A stretch of 64,000 nt of DNA from Endozoicomonas sp. OPT23 (GTDB lineage Bacteria; Pseudomonadota; Gammaproteobacteria; Pseudomonadales; Endozoicomonadaceae), in NCBI RefSeq assembly GCF_009653635.1, contig NZ_PPFD01000005.1, positions 124,001-188,000 on the forward strand, read 5' to 3'. Below the pieces are notes generated by a model. It ran no database searches. It saw only the letters and a program-made list of their open reading frames with translations, and was not told where the DNA came from. The translations under genes were made by a program, and so were the position numbers. Positions within the stretch are counted from its first letter, which is position 1; every line of letters begins with the position of its first letter. Positions 37,801-46,284 of this stretch are shown one piece after another.

Positions 37801-40800
37801 ATTCAATACAACGGTAAGTTCCTCCACCTTACTCCCAGACTGGTCTTTTTCCCTGATCAGTTTTTTTTCTGTTTGCTGAGCTGATTGTTTCTGTGTTGTT
37901 AGCTCATGTTTTAAATTTTCAAGATTACTTTCAATCTTCTCTTTTTCTTTTTCAGTTTCTTTTTCAGTTTCTTCGAGCTTTTCTACTTTTGATTGAAGCT
38001 GAACTTGTTCCCCCCTAACTCTTTCAGTTTCACTGGCCAGCTCCAGCACTTTGGCTTGATGTTGACTTTTCAGTTGTTTAACTACTTCTACCTGAGCAGT
38101 TTTTCCTTCTTCATGCTGAGTAATAGATTTTTTCAGATCACTTTCAAGCTCTTTGAGTTTGGATTTTAAATCTAAAATCTGCTGCCCCTGCTTTTCTATC
38201 AGAATCTGTCTTTCGGAAACTATTTCTTTCTGCCTTTTAACCTCATCTTTTTCATCTTGCAGGTTACCATCTAGAGTTGTTTTATCTCTTTCCAGGGTTT
38301 CACACTTACTCAATTCACTGGCTAATTTCTCTTTCAGGTTTTCAATTTTAGTTTTTTCTTCTTGAAGCCTGGAAGCAAGCTGACTTGTTTCACTTCCCTT
38401 CTCTTTTTGTAACAATTGATATTTTGCATTCAAATCAGAATAATTAGTTTTGTGCGTTTCAATAGCACCCTGCAACTTTATTACTTTCTCTTGTGATTCC
38501 AATAATTCAGAATTCAACTTTTCTTTACCATCTTGAAGAGTTTCAATAGTTTTTTCAGCAGTCCCCCTAGCTTCTATAGCCAACTCCTTTTCTTTCTTTA
38601 ATTTATCATTAAGTCCTCTAAGTTCATCCATCTCTGTTAAATGCTCAGCAACCTTTTCAGTTTCAGTGGCTAGACTCTGCTTCTGCTGATTTAATTCTTG
38701 CTTTACTCTTTCCAACTCTTCTTCAGATTTTTTTGCACTTTCAGCTACAGTATTCAGCTCTCTCTCAGTACCGTCCAACTTCCCACTAACTTCTCGGAGC
38801 TCTCTGGCTTTAGCCTCAAATACTTCTCTAAATTTCGTTGCGGCTACAGATGCTAATTTCATTTTTTCATCAGAAAATTTCATATATTCTTTGAAAGTGT
38901 CTTTCATCTTTTCAAGATCTTGTTTCAATTCACTTTTTGTTTCCTCTAATTTCTTCAGCTTCTCAGATACTTCATCAATCTTTTCCTGTCTTCTAACAAC
39001 TTCTTCCTTAGCTGTATTTTCTGACTCTGTCAGACTGAAAACTCTATTTCCAAGTTCTTCAAGCTGTGCATTCAAACTGGTTACTAATTTACTCGACTCA
39101 AGCAGTTCTTCGTTTATTTTTTCTTTTTCTGAAAGACTGTCTTCGTATTTACTTTTCAGATCTTGATAGCTATTTCCAGCCGTTTCTGCCTCTTCCGTTA
39201 ATCTTTGAACGGTTTTTTCTGTTTGAGCTACTTTTTTCTCACTTTCATCAATTCTATGCTGTAAACCTGATAACTCAGTGTCTTTTGCTGATATTTCTTT
39301 TTTAAGTTTTTCTAGTTTCTCTTCGTAAATTTTCTTTTCTTTTGTTGCTTCAATCTGTTGCTCCTGTGCTGAAGTTTTAGTAAGAGCCTCCGCACCTTCC
39401 ATCTTAATGGTTATATCTTGAAGCTGCTGCTTCAGGTTACCCTGCTCTTTTTTAGTTTCTTCTTGCAGCCTTTCAAGCTTACTTACTTGAGCTATTAACT
39501 GAGTAGTCGCTTCCTTGGCAGTGTTCAGTTCAGACAGTTTTTCCCTAACGTTTCTATCTGCTTCCTGAACTTTTTCATTTAACGTAACAACTTCGTTGGT
39601 AAGTTTCTCATTTTTAGATTTTAAAGTTTCTACTTCAGTCTGAATGAGAGACTTGGCTGTTTTTTCTTCTTCAAGCAATTTTTTAGAATCATTCAGTTCA
39701 TCTTCTAGACTCTCTTGTTTCACAACACTTTCTTTATGTTGAGATTCAAGAGTTTCATAACTTTTCTGAGCGGCCTCTACTTTTTTATTAAGCTCTTTAA
39801 CCTTTTCCTCTTCTCTAGTGTATTTTTTCTCACTCTGCTCAACAGATTTTGTGAGTTCAGTCAACTTGGCTTCTTTAACAGATAGTTCAGACTTCAGATG
39901 TTTAATTTGTGCATCAAAAACCACTTGGGCTTCTGAAAGCTTTTTCTTCTGATATTCTTCAGTAGACTTAACAAGCACCTCAGATTCTACGCTTTTGCTT
40001 TCTATCAGCACCAGCTGCTGTTTTAATTGATCGCACTCGGTCTGAGCTATCTCTCTTTGCCCTTCAACCTTCTCAAAATCAGATTCTAGCTGAGAAGCTT
40101 TTTTTTCAGCTAATGTCAGAGCTTTCTGTTTATCTTCAACTTCCGTCTTCTTAGCTTTTACACTACGTCCTAGTTCTTCGTTCTTTTCTTCAAGCTGTTT
40201 AAACTGTTCTTTTAAATTAACTATTTCTGACTCAGTTTGTTTTTTAACATCTCTCTCTTCTTCAGCTCTTTTCTTAAACTCCTGCTCACTTTCTTTAAGT
40301 TCTTCATGTGCCTTTTTAAGCTCTTTCAATTCTTGAGCCGTTTTTTCTAGAGTTTTTTCCAACTCGTTCACTTTTTCTGACTTTTCTTTCAGATCAACTT
40401 TATCTGTCTCTACTTGTGATGCTAGTTCTCTAATCTGGCGATCGGAATCTTTTTGCTTGTCAGCAGCTGCCAACCTTTCACTTTCGAAAGCATCTACGTC
40501 ACTCTGTTTTTGTTCAGTAAGCTCATTAACTTGTTTAGCTAAAGATGCCTTCAAAGCCTCAGTCTCAATCAGTGCAGCCTCGGCGACTTTGATCTGACCA
40601 TCTTTCTCAGATATTTGTGTATTTAACGAAGTTTTCTCAGATTCAAGTTCATCAATACTGCTTTGCTTTTGACTTAAGGTTGTTTTTTCTTCTTCAAGTT
40701 CATTAATTTTTATCTGAACCTCTTCTTTTAATTGGGAAACCTGTCTAGTAAGCTCTGTTTTTTCTTCGGTTAAATTTTCTTTCTGCGTTAGCAAACTTTC

Positions 40801-43527
40801 AATTCTTTCCAGTAAATGTGAATGCTCACTCTGTTTTGATGAAATAGCAGCCAACTCTTGAACCTGAAGTCCTTTCAACCTGTCAATTTCTTTATCTTTC
40901 TCACCTAATTCATTTTGTAAATTTTCGACTTTTGTGCGTAAATCAGTAGAGGTCTCTTCTTCAAGATGAAGGTCAACCGTAACACGGGACAACTCTTTCT
41001 TGATGTTTTCTCGTTCTACTTCCACTTCCTTTGTTCGGTCTTGAATAACCTGTAACTCGCCCACTCTCTTTTCATTAAACTTCAATACTTGAGCCAATTG
41101 ATAAGTTGTCTGCTCATAAGTGCTCTTTACCGACACTAATTCTTCAGTAAGCTGCTGTTGAATTCTCTCTATTTCATGAACTTTTTGTTTGGCGGCCTCT
41201 AACTCAGTATTAAGCGTTTTTCCCCGTTCTTTTAACTCATCATTTTCTGTGGCCAATGTCGCTTTTTCTTTAGACAGGATGTCAACAGTCTCAGTTAAAT
41301 GCGTCTGCTTTGCTGTTATCTCTTCATATGATTCTTGTAGCTCTCGGACACGAGTCACAGCTTCACTAAGTTTCTGCCCCCCCCCTTCAATGGTTTTATT
41401 TGCACTTTCCAGTTTCTCTGAGAGCCATTGACGTTGAACCTTAAGTGCAGCTGCTTGTGATTGAAGTCCTTCAATTGCCCTACCCCTGCCTTCTATTTCC
41501 AGTTTTTGTAATTCAAATTGAGATTGCAACCATTGCCTGTTCTTTTGTATCTGGCTAAGAGCATTATCCCTATCTGCAACCTGAGCTTCTAATCGGCGAA
41601 TACTTTCTTCATCCACCTTGGCAGAGGTGAGCTCGGCTCGAAGAGACTCAGCTTGCTCAAGCAGTTTATCTCGTTCGCCGCTCAACACTTGGTATTGTTC
41701 TTTTTGATCCCCTAGCCTTAATTCTCTTTCACTGTTTAACTGCTTCTCACCCTCCAGCTGAGCAGCTAATTGCGTGATTTCTACCGATTTCTCTTGAGCT
41801 TGCTGTGACAGACCTTCATAGCTTCGTTCAAGCTCAGTTATTTTTTTATAAAGATTACTTTCAACTTCTTTTGCGATGGTTTTAGTAGAAACAAATTCAG
41901 CTCTTAATCCATCGTAGGTTTGTTTTAGCAGTTTAAGGCTGGCATGTGCTTCTTCCCGATTATGACTCAACTGTTCTTTAGCGTTCGCCAACTGCTCTCT
42001 AAGCTCTATACTCTCTGTTTTAAACTTACTGAGCTGTTCACTGAGATGGGTGATTTTCTGTTCTTTTTCAATTATTGCCTGTTGCCTTGAAATGACATCA
42101 GCCTGAGAACGTCTAGTCTCTTCTCGTTCAATATCAAGTTCTTTTTGCTTTTCGCCGAGTTCAACTCTGAGCTGACTAGTTCTGTCGTCTGAGGGGTCGA
42201 CGATTTCTCCAGGTCGAGATTGAATCTCAAATAATTTTTCCTGCAGTTGTTCCTTTTCCCTTTCAAGATGCTTTAATTGTTTCTTCTTTTGGTTCAGTTT
42301 TATGGCTCTTTCCTGATTCTGCTCTCTTTCATACTGAACATCTTTTTTCAGAGAACCGACTAACTCTGATTTTTCCTGCAGCTGAGTACCTAACTTTTCA
42401 TGCTCTTTCTGAAACCAGAACAACTCTCGCTCAAGACTTTCAACACCAGATTTTGCACTGCTTTCAGTACTTCTCTCAACAGCAGGAGCAACAACCGGTG
42501 AAGTGCCAAAATTAATGGACTGCTTTTGCTTCTGCTTCGGTTTCTTTTCCAGGCCCTGCAAACGTGATTCAACACCATCAAACCTGGACTGTAATTTTTC
42601 CAGAGCAGCAAGCACTTCTCTATCCGCCATTATGGGTTTGTGTGCTTCAGCCGCTTTCAACTGTTGTTTAAGTTCAAGCATTTTCTCATTGAGCTGGTCA
42701 CGCTCTTTTCTCAATTTTTCTTCTTCAGAGGTAGTAAATGATATAAGTGGTTCGCTTAATTCTGTTGGCACTGTTGGAAGCATGGGTGGCGGGATTGTCG
42801 GCGGTGTTTGCCGTTCCATTGGACTTTTATAGACTTGCTGGCTCAGGCTATCCAGACCAATATCCACCAATGGCGGTTCACCTTCCAGACTCTCTTCACA
42901 AAAGCGTGCAGCATTTTCTGCCAACTCTCTGGTCAGTTTCTCCAAACTTCTTCTTTCTGTAAAAAAGTCATACCAGGCTTCAGAGATTCGACCTCTCTGT
43001 TCCAGCCTTCTATTTGCTCCATCTGTACCAGCTGATATTCGGTCTAAAAGTTGGAATACCATTTCTCTGCTAAGGATTGGTTTTCCTTCTTTATTCAATG
43101 GCAGGCGACTGAAGAAACCACTTGCCTCATTCTCACTTCCCGACCTGGCAACATGCTTCTCAAAAGCTCTGTAAACCTGTTCCAGACGATCCTGCCTTTC
43201 ATCTTTGGTTCGTTCAGAGATCTCCTCAACCAGGTCATCATGAATGTCAAAATGGGATCTCAATTGTCTCAGGGCATGAGTGTCAGCAATCCTTGTTGCT
43301 GTTTTGCCTCTGTATGCTTGTGAAGGTCGTGTGATTGAAGGGACATGGCCGGTATGTTTCTTGATATCTCTATTCTGTAACTCAGTCCCCCCAACACTCG
43401 GCCCACCCAACACCTGCTTTCCGGCATGAACAGCACGTGAACCTGATTTATCTTCAGGCCTGTCTGATCCGCCGGGAGTAACAGGTCCGGGAGGACGTCC
43501 TGTGTTGGATGGGTCAATAGGATCCAT
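31813..43527 (-). CDS. Giant coiled-coil protein with SF2 helicase-like C-terminal region
   Basis: Product of about 3,904 residues from the ATG at 43527 (GGAAG 7 nt upstream); a TTG 66 nt earlier has no ribosome site. The N-terminus (about 1-60) is Pro/Gly/Ser-rich. Glu/Lys/Leu heptads run almost unbroken from about 270 to 1930. A Ser-rich linker (VSVGSSLSLSRSDSQTSEFSD) leads to a long helical globular part. Around 2960-3370 there are helicase-like motifs in order: GTGFGKST (motif I, bases 34630-34653), DEWD (II, 34178-34189), FSATLG (III), QQVGRLTRG (VI, 33418-33444). No signal peptide or membrane segment. It may be a type III effector or an intracellular ATPase; neither is shown. Coding strand contains a G9 tract (41377-41385). 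I recognise no full-length family. Confidence 0.8.
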   Translation of the reverse strand: MDPIDPSNTGRPPGPVTPGGSDRPEDKSGSRAVHAGKQVLGGPSVGGTELQNRDIKKHTGHVPSITRPSQAYRGKTATRIADTHALRQLRSHFDIHDDLVEEISERTKDERQDRLEQVYRAFEKHVARSGSENEASGFFSRLPLNKEGKPILSREMVFQLLDRISAGTDGANRRLEQRGRISEAWYDFFTERRSLEKLTRELAENAARFCEESLEGEPPLVDIGLDSLSQQVYKSPMERQTPPTIPPPMLPTVPTELSEPLISFTTSEEEKLRKERDQLNEKMLELKQQLKAAEAHKPIMADREVLAALEKLQSRFDGVESRLQGLEKKPKQKQKQSINFGTSPVVAPAVERSTESSAKSGVESLERELFWFQKEHEKLGTQLQEKSELVGSLKKDVQYEREQNQERAIKLNQKKKQLKHLEREKEQLQEKLFEIQSRPGEIVDPSDDRTSQLRVELGEKQKELDIEREETRRSQADVISRQQAIIEKEQKITHLSEQLSKFKTESIELREQLANAKEQLSHNREEAHASLKLLKQTYDGLRAEFVSTKTIAKEVESNLYKKITELERSYEGLSQQAQEKSVEITQLAAQLEGEKQLNSERELRLGDQKEQYQVLSGERDKLLEQAESLRAELTSAKVDEESIRRLEAQVADRDNALSQIQKNRQWLQSQFELQKLEIEGRGRAIEGLQSQAAALKVQRQWLSEKLESANKTIEGGGQKLSEAVTRVRELQESYEEITAKQTHLTETVDILSKEKATLATENDELKERGKTLNTELEAAKQKVHEIERIQQQLTEELVSVKSTYEQTTYQLAQVLKFNEKRVGELQVIQDRTKEVEVERENIKKELSRVTVDLHLEEETSTDLRTKVENLQNELGEKDKEIDRLKGLQVQELAAISSKQSEHSHLLERIESLLTQKENLTEEKTELTRQVSQLKEEVQIKINELEEEKTTLSQKQSSIDELESEKTSLNTQISEKDGQIKVAEAALIETEALKASLAKQVNELTEQKQSDVDAFESERLAAADKQKDSDRQIRELASQVETDKVDLKEKSEKVNELEKTLEKTAQELKELKKAHEELKESEQEFKKRAEEERDVKKQTESEIVNLKEQFKQLEEKNEELGRSVKAKKTEVEDKQKALTLAEKKASQLESDFEKVEGQREIAQTECDQLKQQLVLIESKSVESEVLVKSTEEYQKKKLSEAQVVFDAQIKHLKSELSVKEAKLTELTKSVEQSEKKYTREEEKVKELNKKVEAAQKSYETLESQHKESVVKQESLEDELNDSKKLLEEEKTAKSLIQTEVETLKSKNEKLTNEVVTLNEKVQEADRNVREKLSELNTAKEATTQLIAQVSKLERLQEETKKEQGNLKQQLQDITIKMEGAEALTKTSAQEQQIEATKEKKIYEEKLEKLKKEISAKDTELSGLQHRIDESEKKVAQTEKTVQRLTEEAETAGNSYQDLKSKYEDSLSEKEKINEELLESSKLVTSLNAQLEELGNRVFSLTESENTAKEEVVRRQEKIDEVSEKLKKLEETKSELKQDLEKMKDTFKEYMKFSDEKMKLASVAATKFREVFEAKARELREVSGKLDGTERELNTVAESAKKSEEELERVKQELNQQKQSLATETEKVAEHLTEMDELRGLNDKLKKEKELAIEARGTAEKTIETLQDGKEKLNSELLESQEKVIKLQGAIETHKTNYSDLNAKYQLLQKEKGSETSQLASRLQEEKTKIENLKEKLASELSKCETLERDKTTLDGNLQDEKDEVKRQKEIVSERQILIEKQGQQILDLKSKLKELESDLKKSITQHEEGKTAQVEVVKQLKSQHQAKVLELASETERVRGEQVQLQSKVEKLEETEKETEKEKEKIESNLENLKHELTTQKQSAQQTEKKLIREKDQSGSKVEELTVVLNTKVQEIKQLEQRVTEQSERLGRFETHKLVQAASVDDEGVSVGSSLSLSRSDSQTSEFSDIQTFDEALLDKDLKSKAARRLVDDLGKTTVTAERIKVQAEVCRGFDKLQTRAKELAEVETVYTVDVSPSEQSHRESVLELYRPFSERVAGLAKTLAQTIGNDQDRDSFYHQVNAIAKVSTSATTALEEKIDDFDAFSKQVESLKEGLESGWKNSPPDEMVDQALQQLMQFRKGADVAHNPEYYGYSAGVLLKRTADQLCKDFEEKVKVVELQDDRHQLLRSYKYELQRLGYESLPDALKRGLPIDTQNYLKLVWGDSDRQLDKAMVSIDTMGPSSALPDVREALLVHDPVIARRIVAMIDRLDKEDKKQKDEAVDANPGFSYSNSSLLARQSLRRDYQLAKVPMMKRLLEAAEADLKLDNSTLLTASVEAHHENYQTQSTERRQKLLARTQRLLKLEKALGPCKPEAGVPVGIDGSEVEHAHEKMLACFNSSDGYLDRSGPVRDEESSFARNLVDQKDKGLFNVFFSDLPAGGNALLEESKATGEMTLSLSSRTRCEPPLVFQSKDGKRWNTLLNGVTWTVDPSLIHDNPNLKVPFGDNEGSRWDWLPLRNSSGETSVLMLEKKTSPLQCRMYEVGSNDSLVPVLLQGAGNQDEYVDAMVLAQAHQLNDNSPECKDEEVSNATKQLKRLNRPWLSTRLISSGKRLRQLEQLRRDIELKATEVLRQELFQTEAMDTESFIVLPPTAEIDRKKAAKTGSGMQLESCKPESLEHFAVSADFNALTSQYVAKRKDAMSDPAAMEFMEREVEEFAKKAFPGMVVFAGCEMRTLTGRTTWQEIKANRRQVRLALNKTIKNSNKHCDHARDLKASLEHELVGSIRLVQGGDNTKGELAGYSDRDLLDYAIKQFERGEIPAGLKNSEQFAQKMAELMLVEIDLQQREQVNEQLEAVQGEFEHICNNAVFLEQNPEEYSRRCRDWTLKVAMIAGRHQQVLARIQSYKQEPMSSAVRARMSFERRRKIIFTVDQADEVKRALSAVKNWSEGEKVTLVSHKGTGFGKSTLLLAISDYAAASVGTQTDRSPIVMAPPSNQAELDDMFGSYFGSKGLTYRRLDLKSLSDRSPGLLTETHLNMIENTLLGLPEDTLRYERNSLLKRGRAPVGASITDIQALMYIKKELSNKECTLPNREALLERMDQILDLLRNSMIFADEWDSNMVPHTSEQLSVVVSGVNQVLENLQLKTIVKPEDINVSHSEFLLGANRHGFSATLGTDYASAMLTESESIEGVKEQAHTDVLTTTERFMHQMSQAELMVVDSADDHDQEKTLKQLVQRTGGDVPMVIFNGQDDGSDRTKAEQQSLVINEQRRAMGKPTKGVLYYKDDKKLCMQRDGDPVYGQGAVLKGDLEKQLRMTGAYDADSYLAKPESVGTDAPQGMASVGVVMGLLKQTGSAARMDLMNQQVGRLTRGSKSLYKQQKLIVVVDKQELDQLEDSHEKQVFLKAQEALEKTRAEVGSKLGVSSLDDTGGDIHTQLFLPMKVPLPRPTRNQSMEDAVSKAFETELARIQQEEWSTLKLSPDLKAAMIQFKRAQWEAQQAWMKLLGTEMASRQVTEETMGYESRIEQAGVNAYLNKAYSEQHQWLQDNAVKHVDEQVLTSEMIEEKSLQQVVPILKSSLVNRIKDVSRRQHQGDVPVKSVTHAASMEELKQEFETHFSELEQNGVDLGNGDFISEAKAELIKQSVSVFEDCKGKVAEVHKLLGGKYSKYSGGQKELKVLLERIDSDIERVRQGNIDFAMDTAPQVQKRYDEMMEAITHIVINTRAPHDEIRKAPARIMKIIRGCVFVDESKYKLVISQINKATAEKLGLEIPIGSLGTSLQKIRWAEKTKGAPEFKQIRATTDKAEGHYVHTSFALGQQSHNARTLGSAVDGMKQAQEKKRLRGVAIDVCSTPNNQDRAELVKQMRRDFMEHFDQFGMNQEKQAQATQAVMETQGKLKQVNQQRSV
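41377..41385 (-). repeat. Nine-base poly-G tract in the coding strand of the giant gene
   Basis: C9 on the plus strand, GGG GGG GGG in frame on the coding strand (Gly-Gly-Gly within IEGGGQKL near residue 715), interrupting an otherwise Glu/Lys/Gln-rich coiled coil. Slippage by one base would truncate the product to under a fifth of its length. Confidence 0.75.
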
Positions 43528-43746
43528 AGAGACACTTCCGTATTGAGTCGCCTGCAGCTGGTCAGTTAAAAATGACCGGCTTTCGTGAGACAAGCACTAC
43601 AATCTGGAAGCCTGATGAAGATGGTGTAACGAAAATAAACCGTGGCTTGCTAGATAGCTTTTCCCTATATTTTCAGGCTAGCAATGCCAGTAAATTGAGG
43701 CGTGCAGTTGAGCGGGGGTTAACGCAGTTCGTCCTGTTGCTGAACT

Positions 43747-46206
43747 CTATTGATCAAAAGATTGGGTTATTCCCTCGTTTACTCGTTCTATGGCTCTGCA
43801 GTAGCCGACTTCAAGCTCTTGTTTTTCAGCAATAGTTAATGGGCGATTCATTTTCATTCGCACTTCTTTTAGAAAAGTTTTGAACGACAAGTCATTTACT
43901 GGAGCATGAACAGCCTGCTTCATAGCTTTATAAAAATCAGTCTCTTTCTGCTCTTCATTATCTTCGAGCCAGTCGTTAATACTGTGTGAGAATACCCTTG
44001 GAATCTCACTAGCCGGACATTGCTCAAGAACAACCTTCACTTGCTCTGCGTGCGCAAAACCGTTGATAAGTAACCGAATCATTGCTGCCCTGCCCGGGTT
44101 GCTCCAGCTCACGATCTGGTTCTGTTTTAGCGCCTCCATATGTTTGTTGAGATAGAGGCTTGAAGACAACCTGACTTTCTCAAGAGCTTCGCCCTGCTCT
44201 TCACTCAAGGCTTCCTCTTGAGCACACTCGGATAGAGCAACGACTTCAGGGTAATCAATCAATACCTGTTCTCTGGTCAGTGGCGCCGGCAAGTTGGCGA
44301 TAAAATTCTTTGCAGCAGTGATCAATGTCTGCGGGCTCATATAATCATTTAATGCTCTCAGTGGCTCTAGCCTGTTCAACTCAGCCTTACAGACCGTTTC
44401 AGCCTGAGCATCTACGGTACCGATATTACGATAGACCTCTCGATACAGTAATGAGCCTTTTCCATGTAATAGTTTATTCAGTCTTGGCCAGAAACTCTGT
44501 TCTGTAGAAGCGGTTCGAAGATGATCAAGTACTTTATCAATAGCATCAATTCTTACTCTGGAAGCACCCTCTTCAATTAACTCTCGTTTAAGCCGTTTAA
44601 GGTTTATGCCTATCTGACGCAGACAAGCTTGACTGCCTTGATTTCTAATCGTTAACCACTGTTCCTTTAATGATGCTCTACCATTACGGATCTTACCCAA
44701 CACCTCCTGGTAGTGTTCCTGCAGTTCACCATCAAACATTTCTTCATTTTCCTGAAAGACAGCACCTTTAATATCAGCCAGCCTCATGGCCAGGGCATCA
44801 AGTCGAGTCTCAACATCGAATAAATCGCTTTCGTTCTTCATACAAAACAGCAGGTGCGTTATTTCGCCATTGATCACTTCAATTCGTTGTTGATACGAAC
44901 CAGGGTTTATCCCAGATTGAGCAGGTATGGCAGCGGTCAGTTCTTCATCAAGACGCCAGCTTAACTCTTCCAGAACTGCTATTTCTTTTTCCTGAACAGG
45001 GTCTTTATAATCGGACGACTGTGATCGTAAGACCGCTTCCCGATGCTGGATTTCAACTTTTTCTTTCGTTGCTGTTAGTGAAGCAATACTTTGCTCACTG
45101 GTCTCAGGCTCAGGCCTTTGCAGTCTTCGTTCAAATGACTCTCTGGCCAGCTCAGTCTCCCTATGCATGGATTGCTGCCGTTGCAGATTCTGATATTTTT
45201 GCTCATGCACATGACTCTCTGAACGCTTGCTCCCCTTTTTCGGGGTTAATGTCTTTTGTGCCCTTTTAGTAAAATCAGTAACCACCCTGCGAGTTCTTTG
45301 AACAGGATCCTGCCTGCTTTTTTCCAGCTCTTCGGTCCGTAACTTTGTCTCGAGCGTTTGAGATCTCGGGTCTCTGGATAGACAGCAATAAGCTCCATCA
45401 AAGATGACAATGGCTAACGAACTGACTTTGTCGGCCAAAGTAAAAGGCAGTGCCAGTAACTCCATCAGCTTCAAAGGTATTCGCTTTAGAAACAGCACAC
45501 TTTTCTTCAGGAAGCCTGGTTCTGACTTTCCGGTTTTAGTCCAAACGGTTAACGCTTTTACTACTGTCGAGCGGGTAATAGGTCTACTGCCAGTACACCG
45601 AACTGTTTTTAAAGTCACTTCCAGCTGATCCGTCTGTCTGGAAAGTTCTGTGACACTTTCAGCAGCCTGATCAATTAAATGGCTCTGCCTTTCATGACAA
45701 AGTTCTTTCGCCTGAAACTCATCCCGCAGTAAATACAGATTCTCTTTCAAAGTATTCAGATGCTGCCAGATACCAGAGCCTTTAACTTCATCCAGATTAG
45801 GTCTGGTAATAGGTCGTTCCGAGGCTTCGCCGGCCTTCCTGTTACGTACAATATTAAACAGTCCATTAACCTGTGCTGAAGCAGTCTCTGAAAGGCGGTC
45901 AAGGTTTTCCAACAATTCATCAACAATAGCTGAAGCGTTTATCTTGTCAGCATTGGTGGTTACATTACCTTCCAGCTTCCTCAAGTGCTGCATGGAAAGC
46001 TTAACGACCGACATTTGCTTTTTCACCGCATCCAGTCCGGAAACAATACGGGATCTGACCGATTTACCTCTATCAGGCCTGCCCCATACCGGAGGATTAC
46101 CCGACAGAAAAGCAGGGTATGAACGATCATTAGTTGGCAAACGCTGGCTTGGCTGATTACCAACGCCTGTCGGTCTTTGAAAAGGTATTGGCTTAAAAGC
46201 GTCCAT
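43747..46206 (-). CDS. Large helical/coiled-coil protein with an internal hydrophobic segment, unknown function
   Basis: Product of 819 residues from the ATG at 46206 (GGTGA upstream); a GTG three codons earlier lacks a ribosome site. The N-terminus is polar, Pro/Arg/Ser-rich without a signal peptide (FQRPTGVGNQPSQRLP), as in many type III substrates. A hydrophobic segment near residues 235-270 (LMELLALPFTLADK, LAIVIFDGAY) is the only possible membrane part. The rest is charged helix, with a predicted heptad region about 330-460. No known domain recognised. It lies 219 bp upstream of the giant gene on the same strand and shares its style. Confidence 0.72.
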   Translation of the reverse strand: MDAFKPIPFQRPTGVGNQPSQRLPTNDRSYPAFLSGNPPVWGRPDRGKSVRSRIVSGLDAVKKQMSVVKLSMQHLRKLEGNVTTNADKINASAIVDELLENLDRLSETASAQVNGLFNIVRNRKAGEASERPITRPNLDEVKGSGIWQHLNTLKENLYLLRDEFQAKELCHERQSHLIDQAAESVTELSRQTDQLEVTLKTVRCTGSRPITRSTVVKALTVWTKTGKSEPGFLKKSVLFLKRIPLKLMELLALPFTLADKVSSLAIVIFDGAYCCLSRDPRSQTLETKLRTEELEKSRQDPVQRTRRVVTDFTKRAQKTLTPKKGSKRSESHVHEQKYQNLQRQQSMHRETELARESFERRLQRPEPETSEQSIASLTATKEKVEIQHREAVLRSQSSDYKDPVQEKEIAVLEELSWRLDEELTAAIPAQSGINPGSYQQRIEVINGEITHLLFCMKNESDLFDVETRLDALAMRLADIKGAVFQENEEMFDGELQEHYQEVLGKIRNGRASLKEQWLTIRNQGSQACLRQIGINLKRLKRELIEEGASRVRIDAIDKVLDHLRTASTEQSFWPRLNKLLHGKGSLLYREVYRNIGTVDAQAETVCKAELNRLEPLRALNDYMSPQTLITAAKNFIANLPAPLTREQVLIDYPEVVALSECAQEEALSEEQGEALEKVRLSSSLYLNKHMEALKQNQIVSWSNPGRAAMIRLLINGFAHAEQVKVVLEQCPASEIPRVFSHSINDWLEDNEEQKETDFYKAMKQAVHAPVNDLSFKTFLKEVRMKMNRPLTIAEKQELEVGYCRAIERVNEGITQSFDQ

Positions 46207-46284
46207 GCTATTCACCAGGTGTTATTTTTTTAAAACTGATAATTACTTATCTTTTTGCCATTTACTGCTCGTACTGCCAGGGTA

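Noticed and set aside
43528-43593. N-terminal extension of the giant protein from a TTG start
   Set aside because: No ribosome site before the TTG, while the ATG at 43527 has GGAAG at a suitable distance.
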